A DNA stretch of 64,000 nucleotides from Thaumasiovibrio subtropicus (GCF_019703835.1 NZ_AP023054.1:1488001-1552000), one strand, 5' to 3'. Numbered from the stretch's first letter, positions 1-9,774 are shown. Numbers and translations are program-made. Notes: generated by a model not told the origin, from the letters alone.

Positions 1-1219
1 AGAGCCAGTGTTGGCTGCTGTCAATCCAATAGGAGAATACCTGAATACCGAACAGCACGGATAAATGTGGTACCACTAGAGGGATGGCAATCAGCGCCAT
101 GGGGATACGCTTTCGTTGGAACTGGAGTATCGCAACCACCAAAATTAGAGCGAATAGCGCGGTGGGTATCGCAATAGCCAAGCTGTTAAATGACAGTTCT
201 AGAATATGGGCAACTTCTTGTTGCCAATACTTAAATGATAGCTGGTTAGGCCAAACATCGGGAAAGCGCCAACGGAAAGTGAACGACCATATTAACACGG
301 TGGGTAGCACAATCAGGGGGAGCCAAAGTAGACGATGAAAGGCAAAAGTAGATAAAATCGGGGTGTGACGTTTACCTTTCAAGCGCATGTGATGCGTAAG
401 CCGCAAATAGGCGTGTTCTGCGCACCACCAAACAGCGAGACCTGTTAGCCCAATGGCTAACAAGATAGCGGCACCTGCGGCCGCTCGCGGAAAGAGATCG
501 AGGTTTGGTTCGTTAAACCACTGCCAGACTAAGACGGCAAAAGTAGGGGGACGTTGGGGCCCTAAGATATAGGCGAGCTCGACATTCGATAGCCCATAGG
601 CGAGCACGGCAAAAATCGGCAATCGCATTTGTGAAAGCCACTGCGGAAAGAGCAATGCGTGCCACGCTCGTTGTGGCGAATAGCCGAGACTTTGCGCGGC
701 GGTCAGCTGTTTATTCACATCTAAACGCTGCAGTACGCTGAGGCTCATGAGCAAGAGAAAGGGCACCTCTTTTACCGTCAACACAACGATTAAACCGATA
801 CCCCATTTATCTTGAGTGAGTAGGGGGAGGCTGATCGGGTCAATTATTCTCGCTAGCCAGCCGGTTTGAGAAAACAGAAATAGGAAACCGATGGCAAAGG
901 CGGCATGTGGTAATGCGATGACTGGCGTCAATAGATGTTGAAGTCGACGCCAGCGCTGGCTATTCCAAAGGTTGCGTGTAATTAAAAAACTCAGACAAAC
1001 TGCTAAGAGCGTGCTCACGGTTCCTGTTAGCAGGGTGACATGTATAGACTGCGTAACGCCGTGCCAGTCAAATACGGCGATAAAACCGGAAACGCTAAAC
1101 TCGGTATAGCCAAGGGTCGGGATGTAAGACAGGGCGGGCAATAAAATGCCCGCAAAGCCGGGAAGGAGTGGGACAAGGATGAGAGAAATCGCTGTCCAGT
1201 AGACCCAAGTGTAACGCAT
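1..1219 (-). CDS. ynjC: ABC transporter permease, YnjC-like (partial, 3' end outside window)
   Basis: Reading leftwards from an ATG at 1219 the frame stays open to base 1, giving at least 406 residues of a strongly hydrophobic protein. It shows repeated membrane segments and two-fold permease organisation (PVIALPHAAFAIGFLF in the first half; a second block resumes near bases 60-330). E. coli YnjC is about 511 residues, so roughly 100 C-terminal residues lie beyond the window. It starts 5 bases after the ynjB stop, so the two are co-transcribed, and an ynjD ATPase would be expected further left. By family it forms the inner-membrane channel of the YnjBCD importer, whose substrate is not established. 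The truncation is only the window edge. Confidence 0.85.
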   Translation of the reverse strand, partial: MRYTWVYWTAISLILVPLLPGFAGILLPALSYIPTLGYTEFSVSGFIAVFDWHGVTQSIHVTLLTGTVSTLLAVCLSFLITRNLWNSQRWRRLQHLLTPVIALPHAAFAIGFLFLFSQTGWLARIIDPISLPLLTQDKWGIGLIVVLTVKEVPFLLLMSLSVLQRLDVNKQLTAAQSLGYSPQRAWHALLFPQWLSQMRLPIFAVLAYGLSNVELAYILGPQRPPTFAVLVWQWFNEPNLDLFPRAAAGAAILLAIGLTGLAVWWCAEHAYLRLTHHMRLKGKRHTPILSTFAFHRLLWLPLIVLPTVLIWSFTFRWRFPDVWPNQLSFKYWQQEVAHILELSFNSLAIAIPTALFALILVVAILQFQRKRIPMALIAIPLVVPHLSVLFGIQVFSYWIDSSQHWL

Positions 1220-1224
1220 TAAAA

Positions 1225-2379
1225 CTATTGCACTCCGTAGCGTTGTTGCCAGCTCTCTTCCAGAGCGACTTGCCAACTTGGATGAGGCTCAGGTAAGGAT
1301 GGGAAGAGATCAAAGCCTTGGGTCTCACCTGTTAGTTTACTGGTATCAATGATGGCTGGGTCCCCCCAAACCTCACTGTCTGATTTACGAATCTGTGCTT
1401 CTGGACTGATTAAAAAGTTGATTGCGACTAATGCACCAGCCGCATTCTCGGCATTCCATGGAATCCCCATAAAGTGGATATTAGAAAGTGCTCCTTTTTC
1501 GAACGCGAAAGTATGCGCGGAAGGGGTTAACGAACCGGCGGCAATCGAGGCGTTAGCATCATTGGGGTTGAAAGTGATCGCAAGATCAAGCTGACCATCG
1601 TCGAGTAGTTGCTTGGTTTCAGCGCTGCTTGCTGGGAATCGTTGCCCCTTTTGCCACGCTACTTTGTGTAAGGCGTCTAGGTATTGCCAAAGTGGCGCGG
1701 AAATCGTGTCAAACTCATCATGGTTTACGGGCTTATACAAACGTTCATCATTACCACTAAGCTCGATTAAGGCGGCTTTTAAAAAAGAGCTGCCATGGAA
1801 TTCGGGTGGTTGAGGATAACTGATTCGGCCCGGATTTTCTTGCGCATAGTCTAGTAAAGCGTTGAATGATCGCGGTGGCTTTTTTAGTCGCTCGGTATCA
1901 TGAATAAACACCAGTTGACCCACGCCCCAAGGCGCCTCTAAACCCAAAGTGGGCTCAGTGAAATCGACATCGATAGGCAGGCTTTTATCGACATACTGCC
2001 AATTGGGTAACATGGTAACAAATGGCCCCCAAAGGAGGGCGTGTTGTTTCATCGACTTAAAGTTTTCACCATTGATCCAAACCATATCGACACTGCCGCC
2101 AGTGTGTTTCCCTGCCGTTTTTTCCGCCAAAAGTCGGTTAACCGTTTCGGCGATATCACCCACTTTTACATGCTCTAGCGTAACTTTGTACTCACTTTGC
2201 AAAGATTGGTTTGCCCAACGCAAATACTGATTGATTTGGGGGCTTCCGCCCCAAGCATTGAAATAGACGGTTTGACCTTCTGCCTCTTTCAGTACCTCTT
2301 CCCAGCTCGACTCAGGCGTTATCGCTGCTGCTGAAAAGCTTGCTGTCATCAGGGCTGCGACAATCATGCTATTTTTCAT
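1225..2379 (-). CDS. ynjB: ABC transporter substrate-binding protein, YnjB family
   Basis: A 384-residue protein, close to the roughly 388 of E. coli YnjB. It begins with a Sec-type signal peptide (residues 1-19, ending SAAA) and is followed by the family-like segments VYFNAWGGSPQIN and VDMVWINGENF. The ATG at 2379 is preceded by AAGGAG at good spacing. By family it is the periplasmic ligand receptor of the YnjBCD importer, related to thiamine and iron binding proteins; the ligand is unknown. It is the first gene of the operon, with the permease 5 bases downstream. I saw no TPP riboswitch in the short leader. Confidence 0.88.
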   Translation of the reverse strand: MKNSMIVAALMTASFSAAAITPESSWEEVLKEAEGQTVYFNAWGGSPQINQYLRWANQSLQSEYKVTLEHVKVGDIAETVNRLLAEKTAGKHTGGSVDMVWINGENFKSMKQHALLWGPFVTMLPNWQYVDKSLPIDVDFTEPTLGLEAPWGVGQLVFIHDTERLKKPPRSFNALLDYAQENPGRISYPQPPEFHGSSFLKAALIELSGNDERLYKPVNHDEFDTISAPLWQYLDALHKVAWQKGQRFPASSAETKQLLDDGQLDLAITFNPNDANASIAAGSLTPSAHTFAFEKGALSNIHFMGIPWNAENAAGALVAINFLISPEAQIRKSDSEVWGDPAIIDTSKLTGETQGFDLFPSLPEPHPSWQVALEESWQQRYGVQ

Positions 2380-2442
2380 TCTTTTTGCTCCTTAAAAGGC
2401 GTGCAATTCCACTTTGTTGGTTGTTGCCTTACTTCGGCAATG

Positions 2443-2467
2443 AAGGTCGAGGGTTACGCTCGACCTT
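2443..2467 (-). terminator. Hairpin after the oxidoreductase gene
   Basis: A perfect 9-bp inverted repeat (AAGGTCGAG / CTCGACCTT) with a 7-base loop lies 9 bases past the stop of the minus-strand reductase gene and before ynjB. The T-run on the minus strand is short, so it is a weak intrinsic terminator or an mRNA-stabilising hairpin. Confidence 0.5.
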
Positions 2468-2475
2468 TCGTCTGA

Positions 2476-4611
2476 TTATTGGCGACGCCATTCGTGATAG
2501 CGAGCGACCCATGCGAGGAGTTTTTCTGGGGCGTTCGCTTTTTTCCAAACGCCGGCAGTGTATTTCACTGCTTCACTCATTGTTGGGTAAGGGTGAATCG
2601 TGCCGAGGATCTTGTTCAAGCCCAAGCCGTGCTTCATGGCAAGGGTAAACTCCGCTAAGAGATCGCCAGCTTTTGCGCCGACAATAGTGACGCCGAGAAT
2701 CGTATCTTTGTTTTTGGGGGTGAGCACTTTAATAAAACCGACATCATCGCCGTCAGTAATTGCTCTATCTAGATCATCAATGCCATATGTTGCAACTTGA
2801 TACTCAATCCCTCGTGCTATCGCCTCTTTTTCATTGAGGCCAACCCGAGCAACTTCAGGGGCGGTATACGTGACGGCAGGGAGGACACGATAGTCAGTTT
2901 TGAATTTCTTAAACTGACCAAATAAGCCATTTACAGCCGCATACCAAGCCTGATGCGCAGCTGCATGAGTTAACTGGAATGGACCAGCGACATCGCCAAC
3001 GGCAAAGATATTGGGGTATTTGGTTTGAAGGTAGTCATTGACATCTACTGTACCGCGCTCGTTGACGTCTATCCCGAGTGATTCTAGACCAAAGCCGCGG
3101 ACATTTGCGGTTCTGCCAAGGGCCAGCAACACTTTGTCAAAATAGACTTTTTCTTGTTTTCCATCATGTATGAGGATCGCATATTGCCCATCATCATCTC
3201 GACCAAACTGGTCTGCCTTTTGAGACGTGAGTAGCTTAACACCATCTTTAACGAGGTGCTCTGCGGCCAGCGATGCGGCGTCACTATCCTCTCTGATCAA
3301 GATCTGTGGCGCCATTTCAACTAAGGTGACATCAGTCCCGAGTAAACTAAAGCTCTGAGCGAGCTCACAACCGATAGGCCCACCGCCAAGAACAAGTAAA
3401 CGTTTTGGTTGCGTTTTCAGGGACCAAATAGTGTCAGAGGTAAGAAACTCAACTTGATCAAGCCCAGGTATCGCAGGGACTAGAGGTCGGGCGCCTGTTG
3501 CGATGACGATATTCTGTGTGGTAATGGTTTTGCCATTGACTTCAACTTCCCAAGGAGAAAGGATGTTGGCATCACCGGTAACGCAGTCAACGCCCAGAGA
3601 AGTGTATCGCTCCACTGAGTCATGAGGCTCGATATTGGCAATCACGTTATGGACTCGTGCCATGACTGCTGAAAAATCGACATTGGGCTGCTGGCTTTCA
3701 ATACCAAACTGGCCCGCTCGGTTTATCTCTTTGACCGTATGGGCGGCACGAATCAAGGCTTTCGATGGCACACAACCCGTGTTTAAGCAGTCCCCACCCA
3801 TTTTATGTCGCTCGATGAGAGTGACTTTTGCTTTTACTGCTGCGGCAATATAGGCCGAGACCAGTCCACCTGAACCCGCACCGATAACAACCATGTTGGT
3901 ATCGAAGCTTTTTGGCTTCTGCCAACGCTGGTAAACGGCTTGTGCTTTTACGCGGTTGATGATGGATTTCGCGATGAGAGGAAAGATGCCCAGAAGCACG
4001 AATGACAACAATATTGGTGCCGAAATAATGCCTGACAGTGTTTCTATCTCAGCAAGCTGCGTGCCTGCATTGACATAGACAGCAGTGCCAGCCAACATCC
4101 CTAGTTGGCTAACCCAGTAAAAATTAAAGGTTTTAAACGGGGTTAAACCCAATAGTAAGTTCACCATGAAAAAGGGGAATACTGGGATGAGTCGTAAGGT
4201 GAAAAGATAGAAGTTGCCCTCTTTTTCTATACCTTGGTTTATTGCACTAAGGCGATCCCCAAAACGCTGTTGTACCCAGTCGCGGAGTAGGAAGCGGCTG
4301 AAAAGAAAGGCGAGCGTCGCGCCAATCGTACTTGCAAAAGAGACAATGACTAAGCCCCACACAAACCCAAACAGGGCACCAGCCAGCAGGGTCATTATTG
4401 CAGCGCCGGGCAGCGACAAGGCGGTAACAGCGATGTAAATCAAGAAAAATGACAAGCTTGACTTAACCGGATTCGCTGCGATGAAGTCCGCTAGCTGCGC
4501 TTGTTGCACTTTGGCATTTTCAAGTGTGAGTAAACTTCCTAAGTCAAATGCGAACCATGCGATGATAAGTGCAACAATGGCGCTGGCGACGACAATCTTC
4601 TTTGTATTCAT
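2476..4611 (-). CDS. TVP38/DedA-like membrane domain fused to pyridine nucleotide-disulfide oxidoreductase
   Basis: A 711-residue two-part protein. Residues 1-230 are a multi-pass TVP38/TMEM64 (SNARE-associated) membrane domain with FAFLFSRFLLR and RLIPVFPFFMVN motifs. Residues 238-711 are a flavin disulfide reductase of the mercuric reductase/lipoamide dehydrogenase type: FAD site GAGSGG at 244-249, redox pair C275/C280 in GGDCLNTGCVPSK, an NAD(P) site GGGPIG, and AVGDVAG near the FAD tail. The start at 4611 is chosen because AAGGGAA precedes it; a longer frame reaches 4710 but its extra 33 residues look non-coding. There is no N-terminal HMA domain and no terminal vicinal Cys pair as in MerA, so mercury reduction is unlikely. 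The substrate is unknown; the membrane anchor suggests redox work at the cytoplasmic face. Confidence 0.88.
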   Translation of the reverse strand: MNTKKIVVASAIVALIIAWFAFDLGSLLTLENAKVQQAQLADFIAANPVKSSLSFFLIYIAVTALSLPGAAIMTLLAGALFGFVWGLVIVSFASTIGATLAFLFSRFLLRDWVQQRFGDRLSAINQGIEKEGNFYLFTLRLIPVFPFFMVNLLLGLTPFKTFNFYWVSQLGMLAGTAVYVNAGTQLAEIETLSGIISAPILLSFVLLGIFPLIAKSIINRVKAQAVYQRWQKPKSFDTNMVVIGAGSGGLVSAYIAAAVKAKVTLIERHKMGGDCLNTGCVPSKALIRAAHTVKEINRAGQFGIESQQPNVDFSAVMARVHNVIANIEPHDSVERYTSLGVDCVTGDANILSPWEVEVNGKTITTQNIVIATGARPLVPAIPGLDQVEFLTSDTIWSLKTQPKRLLVLGGGPIGCELAQSFSLLGTDVTLVEMAPQILIREDSDAASLAAEHLVKDGVKLLTSQKADQFGRDDDGQYAILIHDGKQEKVYFDKVLLALGRTANVRGFGLESLGIDVNERGTVDVNDYLQTKYPNIFAVGDVAGPFQLTHAAAHQAWYAAVNGLFGQFKKFKTDYRVLPAVTYTAPEVARVGLNEKEAIARGIEYQVATYGIDDLDRAITDGDDVGFIKVLTPKNKDTILGVTIVGAKAGDLLAEFTLAMKHGLGLNKILGTIHPYPTMSEAVKYTAGVWKKANAPEKLLAWVARYHEWRRQ

Positions 4612-4859
4612 TTTATTCCCTTGTTTCGTCACTGAGGTATCGATTCGGCATATCAACCAAAAGATAACGGAATTGTAACGACTTAATAAAAGATTACACC
4701 CAAAAACCAATAAGATGTTTGTCTATAACGGATTTTTTCGCCGTTTGTTATGACAAATTCCCATGACGAAACGTAAAGATGCCTGACAGGCTAAAAATCG
4801 TTCAGATTTAGTGTCGTTGAGTGGTTACAAGAGAAGACCTGCGAATTGAGCGGAAAATT

Positions 4860-5198
4860 TCATAGGGTAAGTGCAGCAATGATGAAAAGGTCAGTGATTG
4901 TGAGTAAAAGTAGTAAAAGCAGGCTTTTTCCTATGTGGTAACTTCGATACCACATTGTTTTTGCTCTAATTTTTAAGATTACGCCCCAAAAGAAAAGTAG
5001 GATATGCAGCGCAGTCCAAATACTAATAGCGTCCAAAGCGATGTTGGGACGAGAAAGAATCGGTAGTTCCAATAGGAATGGGAGTAATGTAATGAGTAGC
5101 GCAGAAAAAACAAGGCAGTGGAAGATGACTGGCCATTTGTTGAAGGAATCATTAAACAAGTTGTCTTGTTGGTCTGGAAATGGGGATACAAATTTCAT
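4860..5198 (-). CDS. Small membrane protein of unknown function
   Basis: A 112-residue protein with a short polar N-terminus and three probable membrane helices (about residues 26-46, 58-78 and 90-111). Isoleucine and leucine dominate the last helix (LLLLLLLTITDLF). I recognise no family. A GAG lies about 9 bases before the ATG. It sits alone between the oxidoreductase and the CHASE-GGDEF gene. An ORF on the opposite strand in the same place is less convincing because it lacks the hydrophobic periodicity of a membrane protein. Confidence 0.55.
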   Translation of the reverse strand: MKFVSPFPDQQDNLFNDSFNKWPVIFHCLVFSALLITLLPFLLELPILSRPNIALDAISIWTALHILLFFWGVILKIRAKTMWYRSYHIGKSLLLLLLLTITDLFIIAALTL

Positions 5199-5625
5199 TT
5201 TGCGCTACTCAAAAGGAAACAATGAAGTCAAGATACTAAGCGATTAACTCCTTGAATTGTCAGTAATGCGTCAGTTACCTCAGGGTTATTAATAAAAGTG
5301 CGACTAATTTCAAAGCGTAATAAGGTATGTATGCAATATGCCTAGTGATCATTGTGAAACTGTTGGTTTATCGGTGGAGTGATTGACGATCTTAAAGAAT
5401 GTGTGTTGAGCTTACATGGCTTGAGTATAAAAGAGGAGGGTTTCGATGATGGGCACAAGTTTTAGGGGCATCGGTTGATTTTTAAAATTGATGCCAGCGT
5501 TAATAGCGGATATTCAAGGGAATAAGCCATGAGTTTTAGCTATTAATTTGAGCAAGTGATTGTTTGGCAGGCTCGCACTTTCTGGTCTTTAATGTGTAAA
5601 GGTGAAGCAACGAGAGCGATAAGGT
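5199..5625. other. Intergenic, no gene seen
   Basis: This 427-base AT-rich stretch separates divergent genes and probably holds both promoters. The only recognisable element is GGCTTGAGTATA near 5418-5429, which matches the outer end of the dispersed repeat described elsewhere in the window and may be a solo remnant. No RNA gene or riboswitch was recognised. Confidence 0.4.
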
Positions 5626-7233
5626 GTGAATAGTCATAAGATGTTGTTCAGCTACCTGTTGTGTGGCGGTATCTTGCTGTTTGGGCTTTATTCTTATCTC
5701 AATAGGTTGGAGCAGTATCGTATATCGACTGATTTTCAAGCCGTTGTTGAAGATAAAGCAACTTCGATTTATGACGAATTGCACCGAAATGCTGAAGCCT
5801 TGTATGCGCTTCGCCAGTATTTCCTCCTCCATCAAGGGCTGAGTGTCCAAGAATTTCAAGCGTTCTCGCGCGGTTTTTTTGCACGCCAGACCAGCTTAGT
5901 GGCGCTCGAGTGGGTACCAGAAGTTGAAGCTTCGCAAAAACAAAGCTATGAATACGATATTCAGCAATTCTATCCCGACTACAAGATCATCGAGTTCGAT
6001 GATCAAGGCCAAGCGCAAGAAGTCGCCAATCGGCCATTTTATTACCCCATTCACTATGTCGAACCTTATGCGACTAACAAGCGAGCCCTCGGGTTAGATT
6101 TTGGTTCTGAGCCTCTGCATGCTGATGTGCTTGAACGAGCAAAAACAAACGGTACCTTGCAGATGTCACAGCCTATTTCGTTGATTCATGGCACGGGAGA
6201 GATTGACGCGGTGCTGTTGGCGCTACCTGTTTACGACCGTGAAATCATCCCAGATGATGAACGACGCGCGCGCTTTGAAGGCTTGCTTGTTGCTGTGATC
6301 AACTTAGAGCAAATCGTGTTGACGGCACTGGACAAGACAAAAGAAAAAGACCTTTATTTATCTTTGTTAGATGGCTCCGCATCAAAGGATGATCGCGTCG
6401 TGCTGTTCCAGTTTCCCTCGAGCTATAGCTTGACCTCTGCAAATCTTGCGGATGTAAGAGGAGAAACGACGGTATTGCAACTGGGTAATCGGTTGTGGAC
6501 GTTGGAAGCTGTACCGATGCAGAGCTATCTCGATCAGCATTACAACGAGTTGACGAGTTTAGTCTTGACCATGGGGGTGTGCTTTTTGGGTGTGTCAGCG
6601 ATGTTGTGGCGTAGCCAACTGCGACGCACGGCAGAGATTGAAGTGGCCGTTGAGGACAAGACGAGTCGATTGAGGGCGCTCAATCACAAACTAGAAATGC
6701 TATCGAACACTGACCCATTGACGGGTATCTCTAATCGCCGGATGTTTGATCGGTACTTGGAGCAAGAATTTTATCGGTCTCGTCGAGAGAAAACGCCACT
6801 CGTCGTCATGATAGTCGATATAGATCACTTCAAAGCCTACAACGATAAGTATGGTCATTTGATGGGGGATGACTGTCTTAAACAGGTGGTTGACCGCGTT
6901 AACAGCAGTTTGAATCGAGCCAGTGATCTGTTCGCGCGTATAGGGGGGGAAGAGTTTGGGATCATTTTACCCAACACAAATGATGGTTTCCCAGTGGCAA
7001 GACGTATTTTAGACGCGTTTAGTCGTGACAGAATCCCGAATGATAGTGTCGAAGATGGCGGGTACGTATCAGTGAGTATCGGCGCTGTTGTAGTTCATCA
7101 GATCACAGACATGCAGCGTGAAGAACTCGTTCAACTGGCTGATAAAGCTTTATATAGGGCCAAGAATAACGGTCGGAATCGAGTAGAAATTACCAAGATT
7201 GGTAGCGATGCACATCGCTACCAACAACTCTAG
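5626..7233 (+). CDS. CHASE-domain diguanylate cyclase (GGDEF)
   Basis: A 535-residue inner-membrane signalling enzyme. It has a first membrane helix at about residues 6-24, a periplasmic CHASE ligand-sensing domain (about 40-230, with EFQAFSRGF and LEWVPEV), a second helix near 310-328, a short coiled coil, and a GGDEF domain starting at NTDPLTGISNRRMFD. The active site is GGEEF (about 440-444) and an inhibitory I-site RASD lies five residues upstream, so it should synthesise c-di-GMP with product feedback. The GTG at 5626 has GAGAG upstream; ATG at 5641 is the alternative start. It is monocistronic. The ligand is unknown. Confidence 0.9.
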   Translation: MNSHKMLFSYLLCGGILLFGLYSYLNRLEQYRISTDFQAVVEDKATSIYDELHRNAEALYALRQYFLLHQGLSVQEFQAFSRGFFARQTSLVALEWVPEVEASQKQSYEYDIQQFYPDYKIIEFDDQGQAQEVANRPFYYPIHYVEPYATNKRALGLDFGSEPLHADVLERAKTNGTLQMSQPISLIHGTGEIDAVLLALPVYDREIIPDDERRARFEGLLVAVINLEQIVLTALDKTKEKDLYLSLLDGSASKDDRVVLFQFPSSYSLTSANLADVRGETTVLQLGNRLWTLEAVPMQSYLDQHYNELTSLVLTMGVCFLGVSAMLWRSQLRRTAEIEVAVEDKTSRLRALNHKLEMLSNTDPLTGISNRRMFDRYLEQEFYRSRREKTPLVVMIVDIDHFKAYNDKYGHLMGDDCLKQVVDRVNSSLNRASDLFARIGGEEFGIILPNTNDGFPVARRILDAFSRDRIPNDSVEDGGYVSVSIGAVVVHQITDMQREELVQLADKALYRAKNNGRNRVEITKIGSDAHRYQQL

Positions 7234-7241
7234 TGATTTTT

Positions 7242-7688
7242 TCAATACTTCCAGTCATCAAGCTGCAGCACGAGCTTATGAACGCCCTCAATTATCAATA
7301 GATCGCCCTCGATGGATATCTCACTCCATTCATTGAGAGTATTGGTAAAGGCGGCTTCAGTCGCCATCGATTGTTCTGAACAGGCTTTCATTGTCATAAT
7401 CATCTGTTCAATGCGAAATTGGCTGTCATTCAGTTCCGCTTTTCCCATATAGGTATTGCAACCAGCATAACCGTTGCTATTGAGGGCTTCACCCACTTCC
7501 AAACGCGGCGTATTCAGTTTGTGGTCTGCTGTTACTGGTGCACCGTCAATGCTGAGTAACTGCCAGTTGTGGTGCAGTAAATCGGCGGCAGTGACCATTG
7601 TTATTTCTTGCGTAGATTGTCCGGAAGTGGAACCGCATCCAACCATGCTAAGTAATCCTAGACCGACTAGCCAATATTTTAATGTCAT
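7242..7688 (-). CDS. META/HslJ-domain putative lipoprotein
   Basis: A 148-residue protein with a signal peptide ending in a lipobox-like LSMVGC, so probably a lipoprotein anchored through that Cys. It is followed by a META domain: HNWQLLSIDGAPV, PRLEVG, GYAGCNTYMG and MTMKACSEQSMATE match the HslJ fold signature. Family members include HslJ, linked to novobiocin resistance and motility in E. coli; the biochemical role is not established. The start at 7688 is chosen because it puts the signal peptide at the N-terminus and has AGGGA upstream; a longer frame to 7754 adds an unlikely basic extension. It is convergent with the cyclase gene. Confidence 0.8.
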   Translation of the reverse strand: MTLKYWLVGLGLLSMVGCGSTSGQSTQEITMVTAADLLHHNWQLLSIDGAPVTADHKLNTPRLEVGEALNSNGYAGCNTYMGKAELNDSQFRIEQMIMTMKACSEQSMATEAAFTNTLNEWSEISIEGDLLIIEGVHKLVLQLDDWKY

Positions 7689-8068
7689 TGTGATTGAATC
7701 CCTGTTGAGGCTGAAAGCCCGTATTAATCTTTTAATGCGAAAGCGTGTTATCACACTATTTAAGTTCAGTTCATTTTGTACTTTGTCAGCGGTGAGTCAA
7801 TCTTGGCGTTACAGGATTGAGTTCGGTTCTCAAAGACAACCATAAACGTCGGCTGCGTTCACTCTATCTTCTGCTGAGAACCCCAGAAACTCGCGCTGAA
7901 CCCGTTTCTAAAGTTTGTTTGAGTATATAGAGCGCTAGATTGTTGAACAGTTCCCTTAAGCGAGCTCGCCTTTGTCGTTTGATTATCCTTGTGTCGAGAG
8001 GGTATCAGACCTTCAACAAAGGATCGCACGTTGATCGGTTACGCAGAGGGGAGAAGAGGAGGCTGAGA
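7689..8068. other. Intergenic, no gene seen
   Basis: About 380 bases between the META-domain gene and the pst terminator. It contains the lipoprotein promoter region but no convincing coding frame. TTTGAGTATATA near 7918-7929 resembles the outer tip of the dispersed repeat but is too short to call. Confidence 0.35.
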
Positions 8069-8097
8069 ATAAAAAAAGCCCCCTAATACATGGGGGC
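8068..8097 (-). terminator. Rho-independent terminator of the pst operon
   Basis: On the minus strand, GCCCCC and GGGGGC form a 6-bp GC stem around an 8-base loop, followed directly by a run of seven or more T. It lies about 65 bases after the pstB stop, marking the end of pstSCAB. Confidence 0.85.
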
Positions 8098-8161
8098 AAG
8101 GTTTACCATCGCTTTATATTATTGGAGTTATAGTATTGAACGACAGGTTCAATGAGGTTGA

Positions 8162-8911
8162 TTAACCGAAGTCACCATTCACATAGCCACGCGTACGGTC
8201 ATCTTGTGGATTATTGAAGATGTTTTGCGTGTCATCGTGCTCAACCAGTTCACCCATTAAGAAAAACGCTGTACGGTCTGAAATTCGTCGCGCTTGTTGC
8301 ATTGAGTGAGTCACGATGACGATGGTGAAGTCTTGTTTTAATGACTCCATTAAATCTTCAATTTTCTTGGTCGCGATTGGGTCAAGTGCAGAAGTCGGTT
8401 CGTCCATCAAGATCACGTCAGGCTGCATTGCAATCGTACGAGCGATACACAGACGCTGTTGCTGACCGCCAGAGAGGCCAAATGCGTGTGATTTAAGGCG
8501 ATCTTTAACTTCATCCCACAGGGCTGCACCACGTAGCGACTTCTCGACGACTTCATCCAGATATTTCTTATCTTTTAGGCCTTGCGCACGTAGACCATAG
8601 GCGATGTTGTCATAGATGCTCATTGGGAAAGGGTTGGGCTTTTGGAAAACCATACCCACTTTAATGCGAAGACGTGCGACGTCAATGTTGCCGTAGATAT
8701 CTTCGTTATCCATGTGAAGCTTACCTTCGATTTTCACACCTTCGATGAGGTCATTCATTCGATTGAGGCAACGAAGTAGCGTTGACTTACCACAGCCTGA
8801 AGGGCCGATAAGTGCCGTCACTTGACGTGAAGGAATCGGTAGCGTGATTTGCTTAAGTGCTTGGTTCTCGCCGTAATAAAGGTCTAGGTTTTCGATATCA
8901 AATTTGTTCAT
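8162..8911 (-). CDS. pstB: Phosphate ABC transporter ATP-binding protein PstB
   Basis: A 249-residue ATPase of normal PstB length. Walker A is GPSGCGKST, the signature LSGGQQQR, and Walker [13 protein letters not shown], followed by the switch His in VTHSM. The family-specific stretches [18 protein letters not shown] and [13 protein letters not shown] identify PstB rather than another importer ATPase. It powers high-affinity phosphate uptake with PstC and PstA and is last in the operon, 12 bases after pstA. No phoU follows, unlike in enterobacteria. Confidence 0.97.
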   Translation of the reverse strand: MNKFDIENLDLYYGENQALKQITLPIPSRQVTALIGPSGCGKSTLLRCLNRMNDLIEGVKIEGKLHMDNEDIYGNIDVARLRIKVGMVFQKPNPFPMSIYDNIAYGLRAQGLKDKKYLDEVVEKSLRGAALWDEVKDRLKSHAFGLSGGQQQRLCIARTIAMQPDVILMDEPTSALDPIATKKIEDLMESLKQDFTIVIVTHSMQQARRISDRTAFFLMGELVEHDDTQNIFNNPQDDRTRGYVNGDFG

Positions 8912-8923
8912 ATTAGTATTCTC

Positions 8924-9769
8924 TTAGTAGGTCGCAGTGTTGAAGCGAGAAGCAATCAGTTTGGTAACAAGGTTAATGACAAGTACAACAACGATTAGAA
9001 CAGTTGCTGTGGCGTATGCCATGTGCCACTCGTGGACGGTGTAAAGCTCTGTGGTGAGCTTATACAGGTGAACGGTAAGCGTTCGACCAGAGTCAAATAG
9101 GCTGCCAGGAATACGAGCAACCATACCTGCCGTCATAAAGACAGGTGCAGACTCACCGATCACGCGACCGATACTAAGGATGACGGAAGTAATGATACCA
9201 GGCATTGCACTTGGCAAAATCAGCTTCCAGATTGTGTAGATCTTTGATGCGCCAAGTGCGTAAGATCCTTCGCGATATGTTTGTGGAACGGCCATTAGGG
9301 CTTCTTCTGTTGTCCGGATGATAACCGGCAAGATGAGGATACTCAGCGTCAAAGCACCTGACAAAATAGAGTAACCAAAGCCGAGTACGACAACAAAGAA
9401 CGTCATACCGAACAGGCCGTAGATGATAGACGGAATACCCGCGAGCGACTCGGTACAGAAACGGATGATCTTAACCGCTTTACTGCCCACCTTTGCGTAT
9501 TCAGTCAAGTAGATTGCCGTCATGATACCGATTGGTGCAGCGACACCGATAGAAGCCGCGACCATGTAGACCGTCGACACGATCATTGGCCAGATGCCTG
9601 ATGTCTCACCAATAGAGGTGTAATTGGATGTAATGAACTCCCAGTTTACATAAGAGAGACCATTTGAAAGGATGTACCAAACAACCCAAAGTAGGAAGCC
9701 GACAGTGATAAGCGCCGAAGCCCAGATCACCGATAGAGAAATCTTGTCTTTAATTTGTTGAGTTAGCAT
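8924..9769 (-). CDS. pstA: Phosphate ABC transporter permease PstA
   Basis: A 281-residue inner-membrane permease with about six helices and the PstA signature regions FCTESLAGIPSIIYGLFG and ALMAVPQTYREGSYALGASK (EAA loop that docks on PstB), then IGRVIGESAPV. It pairs with PstC to form the phosphate channel. It starts 5 bases after the pstC stop and is followed by pstB. Length and motifs are normal. Confidence 0.96.
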   Translation of the reverse strand: MLTQQIKDKISLSVIWASALITVGFLLWVVWYILSNGLSYVNWEFITSNYTSIGETSGIWPMIVSTVYMVAASIGVAAPIGIMTAIYLTEYAKVGSKAVKIIRFCTESLAGIPSIIYGLFGMTFFVVVLGFGYSILSGALTLSILILPVIIRTTEEALMAVPQTYREGSYALGASKIYTIWKLILPSAMPGIITSVILSIGRVIGESAPVFMTAGMVARIPGSLFDSGRTLTVHLYKLTTELYTVHEWHMAYATATVLIVVVLVINLVTKLIASRFNTATY

Positions 9770-9774
9770 AGTGA

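Noticed and set aside
2380-2475. TPP riboswitch upstream of ynjB
   Set aside because: The leader is short and shows no THI-box features; only the terminator-like hairpin of the upstream gene is present.
2476-4611. Mercuric reductase (merA)
   Set aside because: No HMA domain at the N-terminus, no C-terminal vicinal cysteines, no mer genes nearby, and a membrane domain is fused instead.
5199-5625. c-di-GMP (GEMM) riboswitch before the CHASE-GGDEF gene
   Set aside because: I looked for the conserved ACGCACAGGGCAAACC-type core here and before the other GGDEF genes and found none.
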